From an uncultured Desulfobacterales bacterium (GTDB lineage Bacteria > Desulfobacterota > Desulfobacteria > Desulfobacterales > JAFDCJ01), in NCBI GenBank assembly GCA_945787595.1, contig CALZJV010000413.1, positions 1 to 7,645 of the forward strand: a stretch of DNA of 7,645 nt, written 5' to 3'. The notes beneath the pieces were generated by a model. The model had not been told where the DNA came from, did not search any database, and worked only from the letters and a program-made list of their open reading frames with translations. Both the position numbers and the translations under genes were made by a program. Positions 1 through 5,970 of this stretch are shown in pieces (the stretch's first letter is position 1; every line of letters starts with the position of its first letter).

Positions 1-46
1 CAATATTCGACGTTCAATGTTGGACGTTCAATGTTCGATGTTCAAT
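1..46. repeat. Short tandem repeat, 14-bp period
   Basis: GACGTTCAATGTT occurs at 9-21 and 23-35, and a variant beginning GATGTTCAAT starts at 37, giving a 14-bp period. No reading frame through it looks coding. Tracts of this kind are common intergenic filler in large deltaproteobacterial genomes (general impression, not searched). Confidence 0.75.
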
Positions 47-248
47 CTGTTCCCTGTTCTGCCAGGCTGAATCAAATGCGAAGTTTCATAAGAGGTGTCT
101 GCAACCGAATTCGACCCGCTATCTCGTAGTCGCCCATTAAAGGGACTTTCTTTCACCGGTGTGGGTCTTCAGTTGCAACCAATTCAGTGTTCAGGATTCG
201 GTATTTACTGACACCTGAAACCTGAAACCATAAACAGATTTTATCTAT

Positions 249-290
249 GGCAGAGCCGATCACCTCTAACCTGGCCATGAGGACCAGGTT
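249..290. repeat. Dispersed hairpin repeat, copy 1
   Basis: AACCTGG (268-274) pairs perfectly with CCAGGTT (284-290) around a 9-nt loop and is followed by TTCGATTTT. The 5' flank GGCAGAGCC and the following bases match the flank of a second copy at 5845-5918 (about 22 of 27 positions). It could act as a weak terminator or be a mobile or REP-like repeat. Confidence 0.6.
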
Positions 291-322
291 TTCGATTTTG
301 AATAAATAACAAATGCCAAATG

Positions 323-430
323 GTTCGACAAGCCGTTCGACAGGCTCACGGTCCTGAGCAGAGTCGAAGGACTCACCACCACCCTGAGCCACCCTGTCGA
401 GAGCCTCAAGGTCGAACGAGTCGAAGGGCA
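323..430. repeat. TTCGACAGGCTCA-type palindromic intergenic repeat
   Basis: GTTCGACAGGCTCA and its partly inverted counterparts (GAGTCGAAGGACTCA, CCCTGAGCCACC, CCTGTCGAGAGCCT, GGTCGAACGAGTCGAAGG) alternate through this stretch. The motif resembles a palindromic repeat seen between genes in many bacteria. This copy is degenerate and has no associated gene. Confidence 0.6.
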
Positions 431-563
431 AATCATAATGACCGATCCGCCAGCGGCGGACCAAACAATTGGTTTTTGATCATATTTGAGATTTAAATAC
501 TGTAATTTGGTGTTGTTACTTGTCATTTCCGGTTTATCCGGGTTAGGAGATAGTGAATAAATT

Positions 564-2099
564 ATGGTATGGGATGCCGCAACTCGTTACCGGCTGTTAT
601 TGGAAATCAATAATGCAATTGTGGAACACACCAACCGTGTGGACCTTTTCAGCCAGCTGGCGAACAAGATAAAAAAAATCGTACCTTATGACCGGTTCAG
701 CATCAATCTCTATGACGAAAAGAAAAAATTGCTGAGCTACTTCAGCACGGCTGAAGGAATCTCACCAAAAGCCATCAGCGGTGATGAGCGTCCGTTGGAG
801 AAGGGCGCCATCGCCCGGGCGGCCATTCGTTCGCGCGAGCCGGTTATAATATCCGATTTGAAAAAACGAAATTATTGGTCGTCAGTCAGGGCCATGCTGA
901 AGGCCGGGCTTACTGCCAGTTTTGCCTTCCCGCTGATCACCCGGGGTAAGGTGCTCGGGGTATTACATTTTTCCTTTAAAAAGCGTCCTCATCAGATGGA
1001 TGAACTGGTCCAGTTCTTAAGGGAACTGACCGATGTGGTCGCAGTGGCTGTGGAAAATATGTTGGCCTACAGCCAGCTCAAAGAAATCAATCAGAACCTG
1101 GTCCAACAAAAGCATTACCTTTTGGAACGTGTCGAAGAGGCTTATAATCCCGACGCCTTTTTTTACGAGTCGCTTGCAATGCGGAAGGTAATGGAGCAGG
1201 TCGAACTGATCGCCCCGACGGATGCCAGCGTATTGATCACAGGTGAGACCGGCACCGGCAAGGATTTCATCGCCCGGCACATTCATCGGCTCAGCCCCCG
1301 CCGAGGAGGGCTATTCGTAAAAGTGAACTGCCCGGCCCTGACAGCCAATCTCTTCGAAAGCGAACTTTTTGGTCACGCCAAAGGGGCCTTTACCGGTGCA
1401 GTCGATTCAAGGGTCGGACGATTTGAAATGGCAGACGGGGGGACGATCTTTCTGGATGAGATCGGGGAGCTTCCCAGTGACCGTCAGGCCAAACTGCTGC
1501 ATGTTCTGCATGATAAAAATTTTGAGCGCGTGGGCGACAGTCGGCCTATTGAAGTAAACGCCAGGGTGGTGGCGGCCACAAACCGGGACTTAGACACAGC
1601 TGTTCGACAGGGTGATTTTCGTTCCGATCTATATTACCGACTGAATACGTTCTCGCTGCATTTGCCACCCTTGCGGGAACGAGTTGAAGATATTCCCGGT
1701 TTGGTGCAACGGCTCAACTGGACGGAGGCACGCAATGCCCACCGGACAGCGCCGAATTATGCCCCCGCAGCCATTGAACTACTTTGCGGCCACCAGTGGC
1801 CCGGCAATGTCCGTGAATTAAAAAATCTGGTCAAGCGCATGATCATCATGCAAGCCGGGCAAACCATTAGCGGACGAGATCTAGAAACCTTCGTCGAGAC
1901 GGGGCAGATCGAACCTGTGTGTTCTAATTACATCTTGGCTGAGGCCGAGCGACGGCATATTGAAATGGTGCTGACGAGAACCAATGGACGCCTGGGAGGC
2001 AAACAAGGGGCCGCCACTTTTTTAGGTATCCCGCGTACCACTTTGCAGTATCGACTTAAAAAACATGGGATCGATCATAATAGCTTTAGATCTCAATAA
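564..2099 (+). CDS. Sigma-54-dependent transcriptional activator with GAF sensor domain (FhlA/NorR-like architecture)
   Basis: This is a cytoplasmic enhancer-binding protein that would use ATP hydrolysis to open sigma-54 RNA polymerase promoters. The 511-residue protein has three parts in the usual order. A GAF domain (about 20-168) should bind a small ligand or sense redox state. A short helical linker leads to a complete AAA+ domain with Walker A GETGTGKD (227-234), the sigma-54 contact loop GAFTGA (274-279), Walker B ending FLDE (D298, E299) and the YYRLN and PPLRER stretches. A Fis-type helix-turn-helix ends the protein (about 478-503). There is no receiver domain, so it is not a classical two-component response regulator. 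The ATG at 564 lies 13 bases after AGGAGA, a longish spacing, but it gives a full GAF domain. The adjacent permease gene is the obvious candidate target. The ligand is unknown. Confidence 0.95.
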   Translation: MVWDAATRYRLLLEINNAIVEHTNRVDLFSQLANKIKKIVPYDRFSINLYDEKKKLLSYFSTAEGISPKAISGDERPLEKGAIARAAIRSREPVIISDLKKRNYWSSVRAMLKAGLTASFAFPLITRGKVLGVLHFSFKKRPHQMDELVQFLRELTDVVAVAVENMLAYSQLKEINQNLVQQKHYLLERVEEAYNPDAFFYESLAMRKVMEQVELIAPTDASVLITGETGTGKDFIARHIHRLSPRRGGLFVKVNCPALTANLFESELFGHAKGAFTGAVDSRVGRFEMADGGTIFLDEIGELPSDRQAKLLHVLHDKNFERVGDSRPIEVNARVVAATNRDLDTAVRQGDFRSDLYYRLNTFSLHLPPLRERVEDIPGLVQRLNWTEARNAHRTAPNYAPAAIELLCGHQWPGNVRELKNLVKRMIIMQAGQTISGRDLETFVETGQIEPVCSNYILAEAERRHIEMVLTRTNGRLGGKQGAATFLGIPRTTLQYRLKKHGIDHNSFRSQ

Positions 2100-2117
2100 T
2101 GCGCTGGTTGTTAGATA

Positions 2118-3032
2118 ATGATACTCAACAGTCTCTTTCCCGTATTTGCCATTATCGTTTTGGGTCATATTCTCAAACGCTTCGGTTTGACCAATGACAT
2201 ATTTCTCAGTAACTCGGACCGACTGATCTATTTTATCTTTTTCCCTATTTTGCTGTTTTGGAAGATCGGCACCGCCCCACCGGCAGCCAACATGAATTTT
2301 GATTATTGTCTGGCAGGACTGTCAGCTGTCACGGTGGTTTTCGTTTTGAGCATTTTATACATCAAAATTTTCAGAGTCGGTGAATTTCAGGCGGGAACAT
2401 TTTCACAGAGCTGTTACAGATTTAATACCTACGTCGGAATGGCATTGGTGCTGAACGCATTCGGAGAAGCCGGTGTGCGTCATTTCGGAATTTTGATCGG
2501 GATCATCATACCCTGGGTCAATGTGATGGCCGTCACTGTATTGATTTGGTTTTCCGGGCGACGGCTGACCTTTTGGAAACAAGTGCAGGTCACGTTTAAG
2601 GCCGTGTTCTCCAACCCACTATTTATCGCCTGTGTCGCCGGATTAATCTTTTCGAATACGCTAAAAGTTTTCCCCAAGTCCATCGATAACACATTTATGT
2701 TATTGTCCATGGTTACACTGCCGTTGGCACTGCTGTCCATTGGCGGAAATCTGACACTGAAAAGCCTAAAATCATACTTCAGTTTGTCTATCGCTGCCAG
2801 TGGTTTTAAGCTGTTAGTTTTGCCTCTAACGGGCTATTTTATGTTAAGTGCTTTCAATGTCACCGGACTCCCATTCAAGGTCAGTATGATTTTATTCACA
2901 CTGCCGACCTCTACGGCCATGTATGTACTTTCCTCACAACTCAACAGTGACACGGACCTGGCTTCAGCAAACATTTTTTTGACCACGATTTTATCATTCT
3001 TTTCGCTTTCCCTGGTCCTGATGCTGGACTAG
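2118..3032 (+). CDS. AEC-family (auxin efflux carrier-like) permease
   Basis: This is an inner-membrane transporter of the AEC family, whose bacterial members move organic acids such as malate or malonate, or other small anions. The 304-residue length is normal for the family and about ten hydrophobic segments are visible. Family-like features include the N-terminal FPVFAIIVLGHILKRFG, FFPILLFWKIG, YRFNTYVG (in the region where AEC proteins have an R-N-x-Y-x-G motif), SNPLFIACVAGLIF, LPLALLSIGGNLTL, and the late LPTSTAMYVLSSQ segment followed by DTDLAS. It starts 18 bp after the regulator's stop codon with no strong ribosome-binding site, which suggests co-transcription. The substrate cannot be told from sequence. 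A pairing of a sigma-54 activator with a carboxylate permease would suit substrate-induced uptake or efflux, but that is inference. Confidence 0.92.
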   Translation: MILNSLFPVFAIIVLGHILKRFGLTNDIFLSNSDRLIYFIFFPILLFWKIGTAPPAANMNFDYCLAGLSAVTVVFVLSILYIKIFRVGEFQAGTFSQSCYRFNTYVGMALVLNAFGEAGVRHFGILIGIIIPWVNVMAVTVLIWFSGRRLTFWKQVQVTFKAVFSNPLFIACVAGLIFSNTLKVFPKSIDNTFMLLSMVTLPLALLSIGGNLTLKSLKSYFSLSIAASGFKLLVLPLTGYFMLSAFNVTGLPFKVSMILFTLPTSTAMYVLSSQLNSDTDLASANIFLTTILSFFSLSLVLMLD

Positions 3033-3046
3033 GGCAATCCAGTCCA
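3025..3046 (+). other. Weak hairpin over the permease stop codon
   Basis: TGGACT (3025-3030) can pair with AGTCCA (3041-3046) across a 10-nt loop. No T-run follows directly, so it is not a convincing intrinsic terminator. The bases to about 3276 contain a T7 run (3106-3112) and another perfect hairpin, but no gene. Confidence 0.35.
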
Positions 3047-3217
3047 ATAAACAAGGGTTAAGTTTTTCGGTGGTTAGCCAATCCCTTTAATTATTTCGGG
3101 AACGGTTTTTTTAGATGATAAAGGCTTCAGCGGGGTACTCCTCCAGAGTAGGATGTTCCGCATTGGCGCACGGAGTCGGTTTGCGTTTGACATCCCATAA
3201 GTCCGGGTGCTAAAGGA

Positions 3218-3236
3218 TCCTGAAATTTATTCAGGA
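3218..3236. repeat. Perfect 7-bp hairpin in the intergenic gap
   Basis: TCCTGAA (3218-3224) and TTCAGGA (3230-3236) form a perfect stem with loop ATTTA. It lies just before the truncated transporter. No T-run follows, so a termination role is unlikely. It could mark the edge of the event that removed the transporter's 5' end. Confidence 0.5.
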
Positions 3237-3276
3237 ACGACTGTTTCGCTTATCTCACGCTGAGTCATGATTAATT

Positions 3277-3897
3277 TTGTTCTATTTTTCGACAATTTTG
3301 ATGTGGAACATCCTGAATCTGAGACTGTTCATGGGACAGCCCGTTGCCTGGCGGGCTTTTACGGGTGGCGTCTTAGGATTGGTCGGCATTTGCATACTGT
3401 TCTGGCATGACCTTTCAGCTTTCGCTGCGACGCGTGGGATAACCGGTCTGGTTATCGCACTGTTGGGAGCCTATCTGGCTTCGATCGGTAATGTGGTAGG
3501 CTCGCGCAACGCCAAGAGCGGTGTTCCCGTCACACAAGCCAATGTCTACGGCATGGCTTACGGCGCCCTGCTGTGCATCGCTATTCATTTTGGCATCGGC
3601 GGCGAACTGACCATGGATTGGACGTTCGGTTACCTTGGACCGATGCTGTATCTAACTGTCTTCGGATCGGTGGTCGCATTTGGATGCTATATGCTGTTGA
3701 TTGGCCGAATCGGCGCCGACTATGCCGCGTATGTCATGCTTTTGATGCCGGTGGTAGCGTTGATATTTTCAACATTCTTTGAAGAATATCAATGGTCTGT
3801 CAGTGCGGTATTCGGCGTCATCGTCGTTTTAGTCGGCAACCTTATTATTCTGACTCCCGCTGAAACTCTGGAAAAAGCGTTCCGTAAAATTGGATAA
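3277..3897 (+). pseudogene. 5'-truncated EamA/DMT-family transporter
   Basis: The frame encodes up to 206 residues, while complete drug/metabolite transporters of this family have about 290-310 residues in two EamA repeats with ten membrane helices. Here the second repeat is intact, from about ITGLVIALLGAYLASIGNVVGSR to the C terminus. Of the first repeat only the tail remains: LRLFMGQPVAW corresponds to the typical end-of-repeat 'FLGE' region, followed by a helix GGVLGLVGICILFW. The frame can open at a TTG (3277) or an ATG (3301), but a stop sits at 3268-3270 and no transporter homology is visible upstream in any frame. No ribosome-binding site precedes either start. The frame is otherwise clean, so the loss may be recent, or a shortened five- to six-helix protein may still be made. 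I favour a remnant. Confidence 0.75.
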
Positions 3898-4174
3898 CGT
3901 TAAATTCAACCCTGCCGCAGAAATTGTCCGCCACCGTCCAGGCGGCCGGGTTGGCGCGTAGAGCCAGCGGGATGACGGGTATATATGGAGGTATTGACCT
4001 TGATGATCTTCCGTTCTAGACCTTCAGGACTTACGCCTTTATTTACATAACACGAATAAATCAACTCAGTCATCAACCCTACTTTCCCCTGGCATTAACT
4101 GTAGCAAATCCGATTTTAATCGAACTGTTGATGTGATACAGATAATGCCCAGATCGAGCTTTGTTCGTCTATAC
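3898..4174. other. Intergenic region with a GC-rich possible gene fragment
   Basis: No complete gene is visible. Positions about 3910-3985 are GC-rich, and on the minus strand an open frame without a start reads PVIPLALRANPAAWTVADNF. I cannot assign this to a family; it could be a dispersed repeat or a gene remnant. From 4056 the sequence is AT-richer and contains one copy of a direct repeat also found near the window end. A small stem CGATT-TT-AATCG lies near 4111. The ECF-type promoter begins at 4175. Confidence 0.5.
4056..4088 (+). repeat. Direct repeat flanking the ECF locus, left copy
   Basis: The 22 bases 4056-4077 (beginning ATAAATCAACTCAGTC) are identical to 7512-7533, and CCCTACTTTCCC (4077-4088) is identical to 7537-7548. 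The right copy has a 3-nt insertion between the two blocks. Weaker similarity may continue downstream. It lies about 90 bp before the sigma-factor promoter, so it could be a duplicated upstream control region or the edge of an inserted segment. Confidence 0.85.
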
Positions 4175-4203
4175 TGTAACCTTCTAACCCGTCAAACGTT
4201 ATA
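4175..4203 (+). promoter_or_regulatory. Putative ECF-sigma promoter (autoregulatory)
   Basis: TGTAACC (4175-4181), a 15-bp spacer, and CGTTATA (4197-4203) have the shape of an ECF promoter: an AAC-containing -35 element and a CGT-type -10 element. Nearly the same pair with a 14-bp spacer occurs at 7059-7085 before the small-peptide gene. ECF factors usually drive their own operon, so recognition by the adjacent sigma gene is a natural inference. Transcription would begin about 4208-4212, at or just before the start codon. Confidence 0.65.
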
Positions 4204-4211
4204 TAATAAAA

Positions 4212-4688
4212 GTGTCTAATTTCAGAGCATTCTACAAAAAGCACCGGGACCGACTTTTTTCATACCTGATGAGGAGCACGGGGGATTATTACCTTTCCAG
4301 CGACATCATGCAGGAGAGCTTCACGCGTTATCTGGAAAAATATGATGCTGAGGGACCAAGCCCGGCCCTGCTTTACACTATAGCCCGCAATGCCGTTGTG
4401 GACGGCCACCGCAAACAGGGCCGTGACACCCGGCTGTCGGATGATCAGGAGCCTTCCGGGCCCAACCCGGAAACGCAGCTGATGGTGCGCGAGGACTATC
4501 GGCGGGTGTTGGTGGCCATGCAGGAGCTGGAGCAGGAAGAGCGGGACATACTTTCGCTGGTGGTCAGCAGCGGTTTGCCCTACCGGGAAATCGCCCGGAT
4601 CGCCGGTACCAGCGAAGCCAACGTCAAGGTCAGGGTTCACCGCGCCAGGGTAAAACTCAAAAAAATGATGATTACAGGTGATATATGA
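4212..4688 (+). CDS. ECF-subfamily RNA polymerase sigma factor
   Basis: This is an alternative sigma factor that would direct RNA polymerase to a small regulon when released from its anti-sigma partner. The 158-residue protein has sigma region 2 (about 6-70), including the DIMQESFTRYL helix and the ALLYTIARNAVVDGHRK segment that contacts the -10 element. Region 4 (about 103-153) has the helix-turn-helix LPYREIARIAGTSEANVKVR followed by a basic end. Regions 1 and 3 are absent, as expected. The GTG at 4212 is chosen because an in-frame stop lies at 4185-4187 with no usable start between, and the next in-frame Met (residue 20) would cut region 2. No Shine-Dalgarno sequence precedes it, and the promoter places the transcript start at or next to the GTG, so the mRNA may be leaderless. 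The gene overlaps the next one by ATGA. The ECF group cannot be assigned by eye. Confidence 0.95.
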   Translation: MSNFRAFYKKHRDRLFSYLMRSTGDYYLSSDIMQESFTRYLEKYDAEGPSPALLYTIARNAVVDGHRKQGRDTRLSDDQEPSGPNPETQLMVREDYRRVLVAMQELEQEERDILSLVVSSGLPYREIARIAGTSEANVKVRVHRARVKLKKMMITGDI

Positions 4689-5245
4689 AGGATTATCTGA
4701 TAAGCAGCTATATTGACGACGAGCTGGATCTGGACGAGAAGATCGAGTTTGTCGAAACCGTGAATGAATTGGCAGCTTTCAAGGACGAAGCCATTGATCT
4801 GCTGTATCAGGAAAAGCAGGTTCGCAGCGAGGTTGTCGATCGTGTTCCGACTGTTGCATTGCGGGAGAAACATCGGTTTTCCATTCCATTGTGGCGCCCG
4901 GCCGGCATTTTTGCCACCGGGCTTGCGGCCGCCCTGCTGATCATGTTTTTTGTGACGCCACAGCAGGAGCAGATTAAGCTGACCAACCACCGGTTTGTTC
5001 TCTATCAGCCAGATGCGCACCGGGTGGAGATTACCGGTAGTTTTTTGGGCTGGCAAGCCGTTCCCATGAAAAAAACCGGCACAAGCGGCTACTGGGAGGC
5101 TGTTCTCGAAGTACCGGCCGGCGAGCACCGGCTGTGCTATATACTGGAGGGGCGCCGGAGAATACCGGACCCCACGATACCCATTCGCGAAAAGGATGAT
5201 TTCGGCGGCGAGAACTCCATTCTGGCCGTCAACATGAAAACGTGA
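4685..5245 (+). CDS. Putative anti-sigma factor with one membrane helix and periplasmic E-set (AMPK-beta/CBM48-like) domain
   Basis: The protein has 186 residues. Its N-terminal cytoplasmic part (1-69) opens with ISSYIDDELDLDEKIEFVE, like the first helix of many anti-sigma domains, but contains no Cys, so the zinc HxxxCxxC motif is missing. One membrane helix spans about 73-90. The C-terminal periplasmic part (about 98-183) reads as an early-set Ig-like domain of the AMPK-beta/isoamylase type: VEITGSFLGW, then a GYWEAVLEVPAGEHRL strand pair, and the closing EKDDFG (169-174) with N-S-I-L-A-V. In AMPK-beta such domains bind glycogen; here Trp123 is kept, but the Lys position is Cys151 and the second Trp is not seen. 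The start overlaps the sigma stop (ATGA), with AGGTG 4 bases upstream. Position and layout suggest it holds the sigma factor at the membrane until the outer domain receives a signal. This role is inferred. Confidence 0.85.
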   Translation: MKDYLISSYIDDELDLDEKIEFVETVNELAAFKDEAIDLLYQEKQVRSEVVDRVPTVALREKHRFSIPLWRPAGIFATGLAAALLIMFFVTPQQEQIKLTNHRFVLYQPDAHRVEITGSFLGWQAVPMKKTGTSGYWEAVLEVPAGEHRLCYILEGRRRIPDPTIPIREKDDFGGENSILAVNMKT

Positions 5246-5571
5246 AAAGACTGATTTTTCAACTGACGGCTATTACCCTCTGTCTAACGGGATGTGCGAC
5301 AACCCACCATTACGAGAGACAATCGGAGCGGGTAACCTTTTATCTCCGGGCACCGGGGGCCGAGAAGGTCGAATTTTTGACGTCCCTCGACGCCTACAAC
5401 CCACACCGGGCCAGCAGGTTGAGCGGCTCCCGTTGGGCGGTCACTGTGGCAACCAATTCCGAATTCCGGTATTTTTACATCGTGGACGGTGCCGTTTATC
5501 TGCCGGAGTGTGAGTTATACGAAAAAGATGATTTTGGTTCCCGCAATTGTGTTTATATTCCGGGAAGGTGA
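5242..5571 (+). CDS. Small lipoprotein with a second E-set-like domain
   Basis: The protein has 109 residues. A lipoprotein signal peptide ends in lipobox LTGC, with Cys18 the lipidated residue and Ala at +2, so outer-membrane placement is likely. The mature part (about 28-107) has the same strand order and ending as the E-set domain of the preceding protein: VTFYLRAPGAEKVEF, then RYFYIVDGAVYLPE, then EKDDFG (94-99) followed by Asn and a hydrophobic strand. The GSFxxW turn of glycogen-binding members is replaced by TSLDAYNPHRA, so sugar binding by the standard site is doubtful. It starts with GTG inside a GTGA overlap with the anti-sigma stop and has no clear Shine-Dalgarno, so translational coupling is likely. 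It may be a sensor or ligand for the anti-sigma protein's periplasmic domain (inference). Confidence 0.88.
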   Translation: MKRLIFQLTAITLCLTGCATTHHYERQSERVTFYLRAPGAEKVEFLTSLDAYNPHRASRLSGSRWAVTVATNSEFRYFYIVDGAVYLPECELYEKDDFGSRNCVYIPGR

Positions 5572-5589
5572 TTGACTGATTTAGAAGGG

Positions 5590-5620
5590 AACACGGATAA
5601 ACACTGGTGAACACTGATTA
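5590..5620. repeat. AACAC direct repeats
   Basis: AACACGGATA, AACACTGGTG and AACACTGATTA follow one another with a period of about 10-11 bp. This resembles a short repeat scattered between genes in many environmental bacteria. No function is apparent. Confidence 0.6.
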
Positions 5621-5633
5621 TCTAAGTAGATAC

Positions 5634-5676
5634 CCGGGTCCAGAGAGCCCGGCACTGGTTCCTCCCTGAAAGGGAG
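5634..5676. other. Two adjacent small hairpins
   Basis: CCGGG (5634-5638) pairs with CCCGG (5648-5652), and CTCCCT (5662-5667) pairs with AGGGAG (5671-5676) around loop GAA. GTTGGTTTTA follows, so a weak terminator for the sigma operon is possible. The T-run is short and interrupted. Confidence 0.4.
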
Positions 5677-5699
5677 TGTTGGTTTTATGACATCTAAGT

Positions 5700-5835
5700 G
5701 CTTAAAGTGACCTAAAATGAGCTAAAGTGCCTAAAGTTAAGGAATTCTATCTTTTTCTATATCTATAAACGACAGAGCGAAGCGATACATCAACTTTAGA
5801 TCACTTATAACTTTAGTTCACTCGACACTTTGTAT
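5700..5835. repeat. Imperfect inverted repeat (about 135 bp, MITE-like)
   Basis: The left arm is four near-copies of a 10-bp unit (CTTAAAGTGA, CCTAAAATGA, GCTAAAGTGC, CTAAAGTTAA from 5701). The right arm carries the complementary pattern (AACTTTAGATCACTT from 5792, then ACTTTAGTTCACTC). The core CTAAAGTT (5731-5738) pairs perfectly with AACTTTAG (5792-5799). The centre contains GACAGAGCGAAGCGATAC. It has no transposase and could be a non-autonomous repeat or a folded RNA. Confidence 0.6.
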
Positions 5836-5844
5836 TATTTTCAA

Positions 5845-5918
5845 GGCACAGCCCATTATCTCTGACCTGGCTCTCCGAGGCGAAGGCTCTACGAGCCGGA
5901 GGCCCAAAGGACCAGGTT
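5845..5918. repeat. Dispersed hairpin repeat, copy 2
   Basis: ACCTGG (5865-5870) pairs with CCAGGT (5912-5917), as in the copy at 249-290, and the 5' flank GGCACAGCC matches too. This copy has a longer inner segment with nested stems: GGCTC-TAC-GAGCC (5885-5897) and CTCCG (5873-5877) with CGGAG (5897-5901). It sits 53 bp before the secreted-protein gene. Confidence 0.6.
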
Positions 5919-5970
5919 TTGGTTACAGAATTAATTAAGCTTCCAACAATACTAAGGAACTCTATCGGCA

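Larger units (their letters stand above)
47..563. other. Gene-free region made of degenerate repeats
   Basis: No convincing gene is visible on either strand. The two long minus-strand open frames here run through repeat DNA and show no domain or motif. Recognisable pieces are CCTGAAACCTGAAACC (214-229), a hairpin repeat (249-290), a TTCGACAGGCTCA-type palindromic repeat (323-430), and an AT-rich stretch (about 480-545) ending in CCGGTTTATCCGGGTTAGG, which resembles intergenic repeats of related genomes. The promoter of the downstream regulator must lie in or before this region, but I cannot pick it out. Confidence 0.6.
5572..5970. other. Repeat-rich intergenic region
   Basis: No gene is visible in these 399 bases. 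In order they hold AACAC direct repeats (5590-5620), a pair of small hairpins (5634-5676), a large imperfect inverted repeat with 10-bp tandem units (5700-5835), and a hairpin repeat (5845-5918). No TGTAACC/CGTT promoter pair points into the downstream gene. TAAGGAA (5953-5959) is a possible ribosome-binding site, 11 bases before the next ATG. Confidence 0.65.

Noticed and set aside
1..430. CRISPR-like array from the clustered short repeats
   Set aside because: The units are adjacent or degenerate, with no regular unique spacers.
153..526. Minus-strand open frames of 86-103 codons before the regulator
   Set aside because: They run through palindromic and direct repeats, show no domain, and have repeat-derived composition.
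4089..4106. Possible sigma-54 promoter (TGGCATT...GTAGCA)
   Set aside because: The spacing between the GG and GC elements is 11 rather than 10 and the -12 part is poor.
4260..5128. Minus-strand ORFs opposite the sigma and anti-sigma genes
   Set aside because: They mirror strongly supported plus-strand genes and show no recognisable domain.
5330..5350. GGTAACCTTTT inside the lipoprotein gene resembling the ECF -35 box
   Set aside because: No CGTT element at 14-15 bp, and it lies in coding sequence.
5920..5930. Minus-strand TGTAACC near the secreted-protein gene
   Set aside because: It points away from the gene and has no CGTT element at the right distance.
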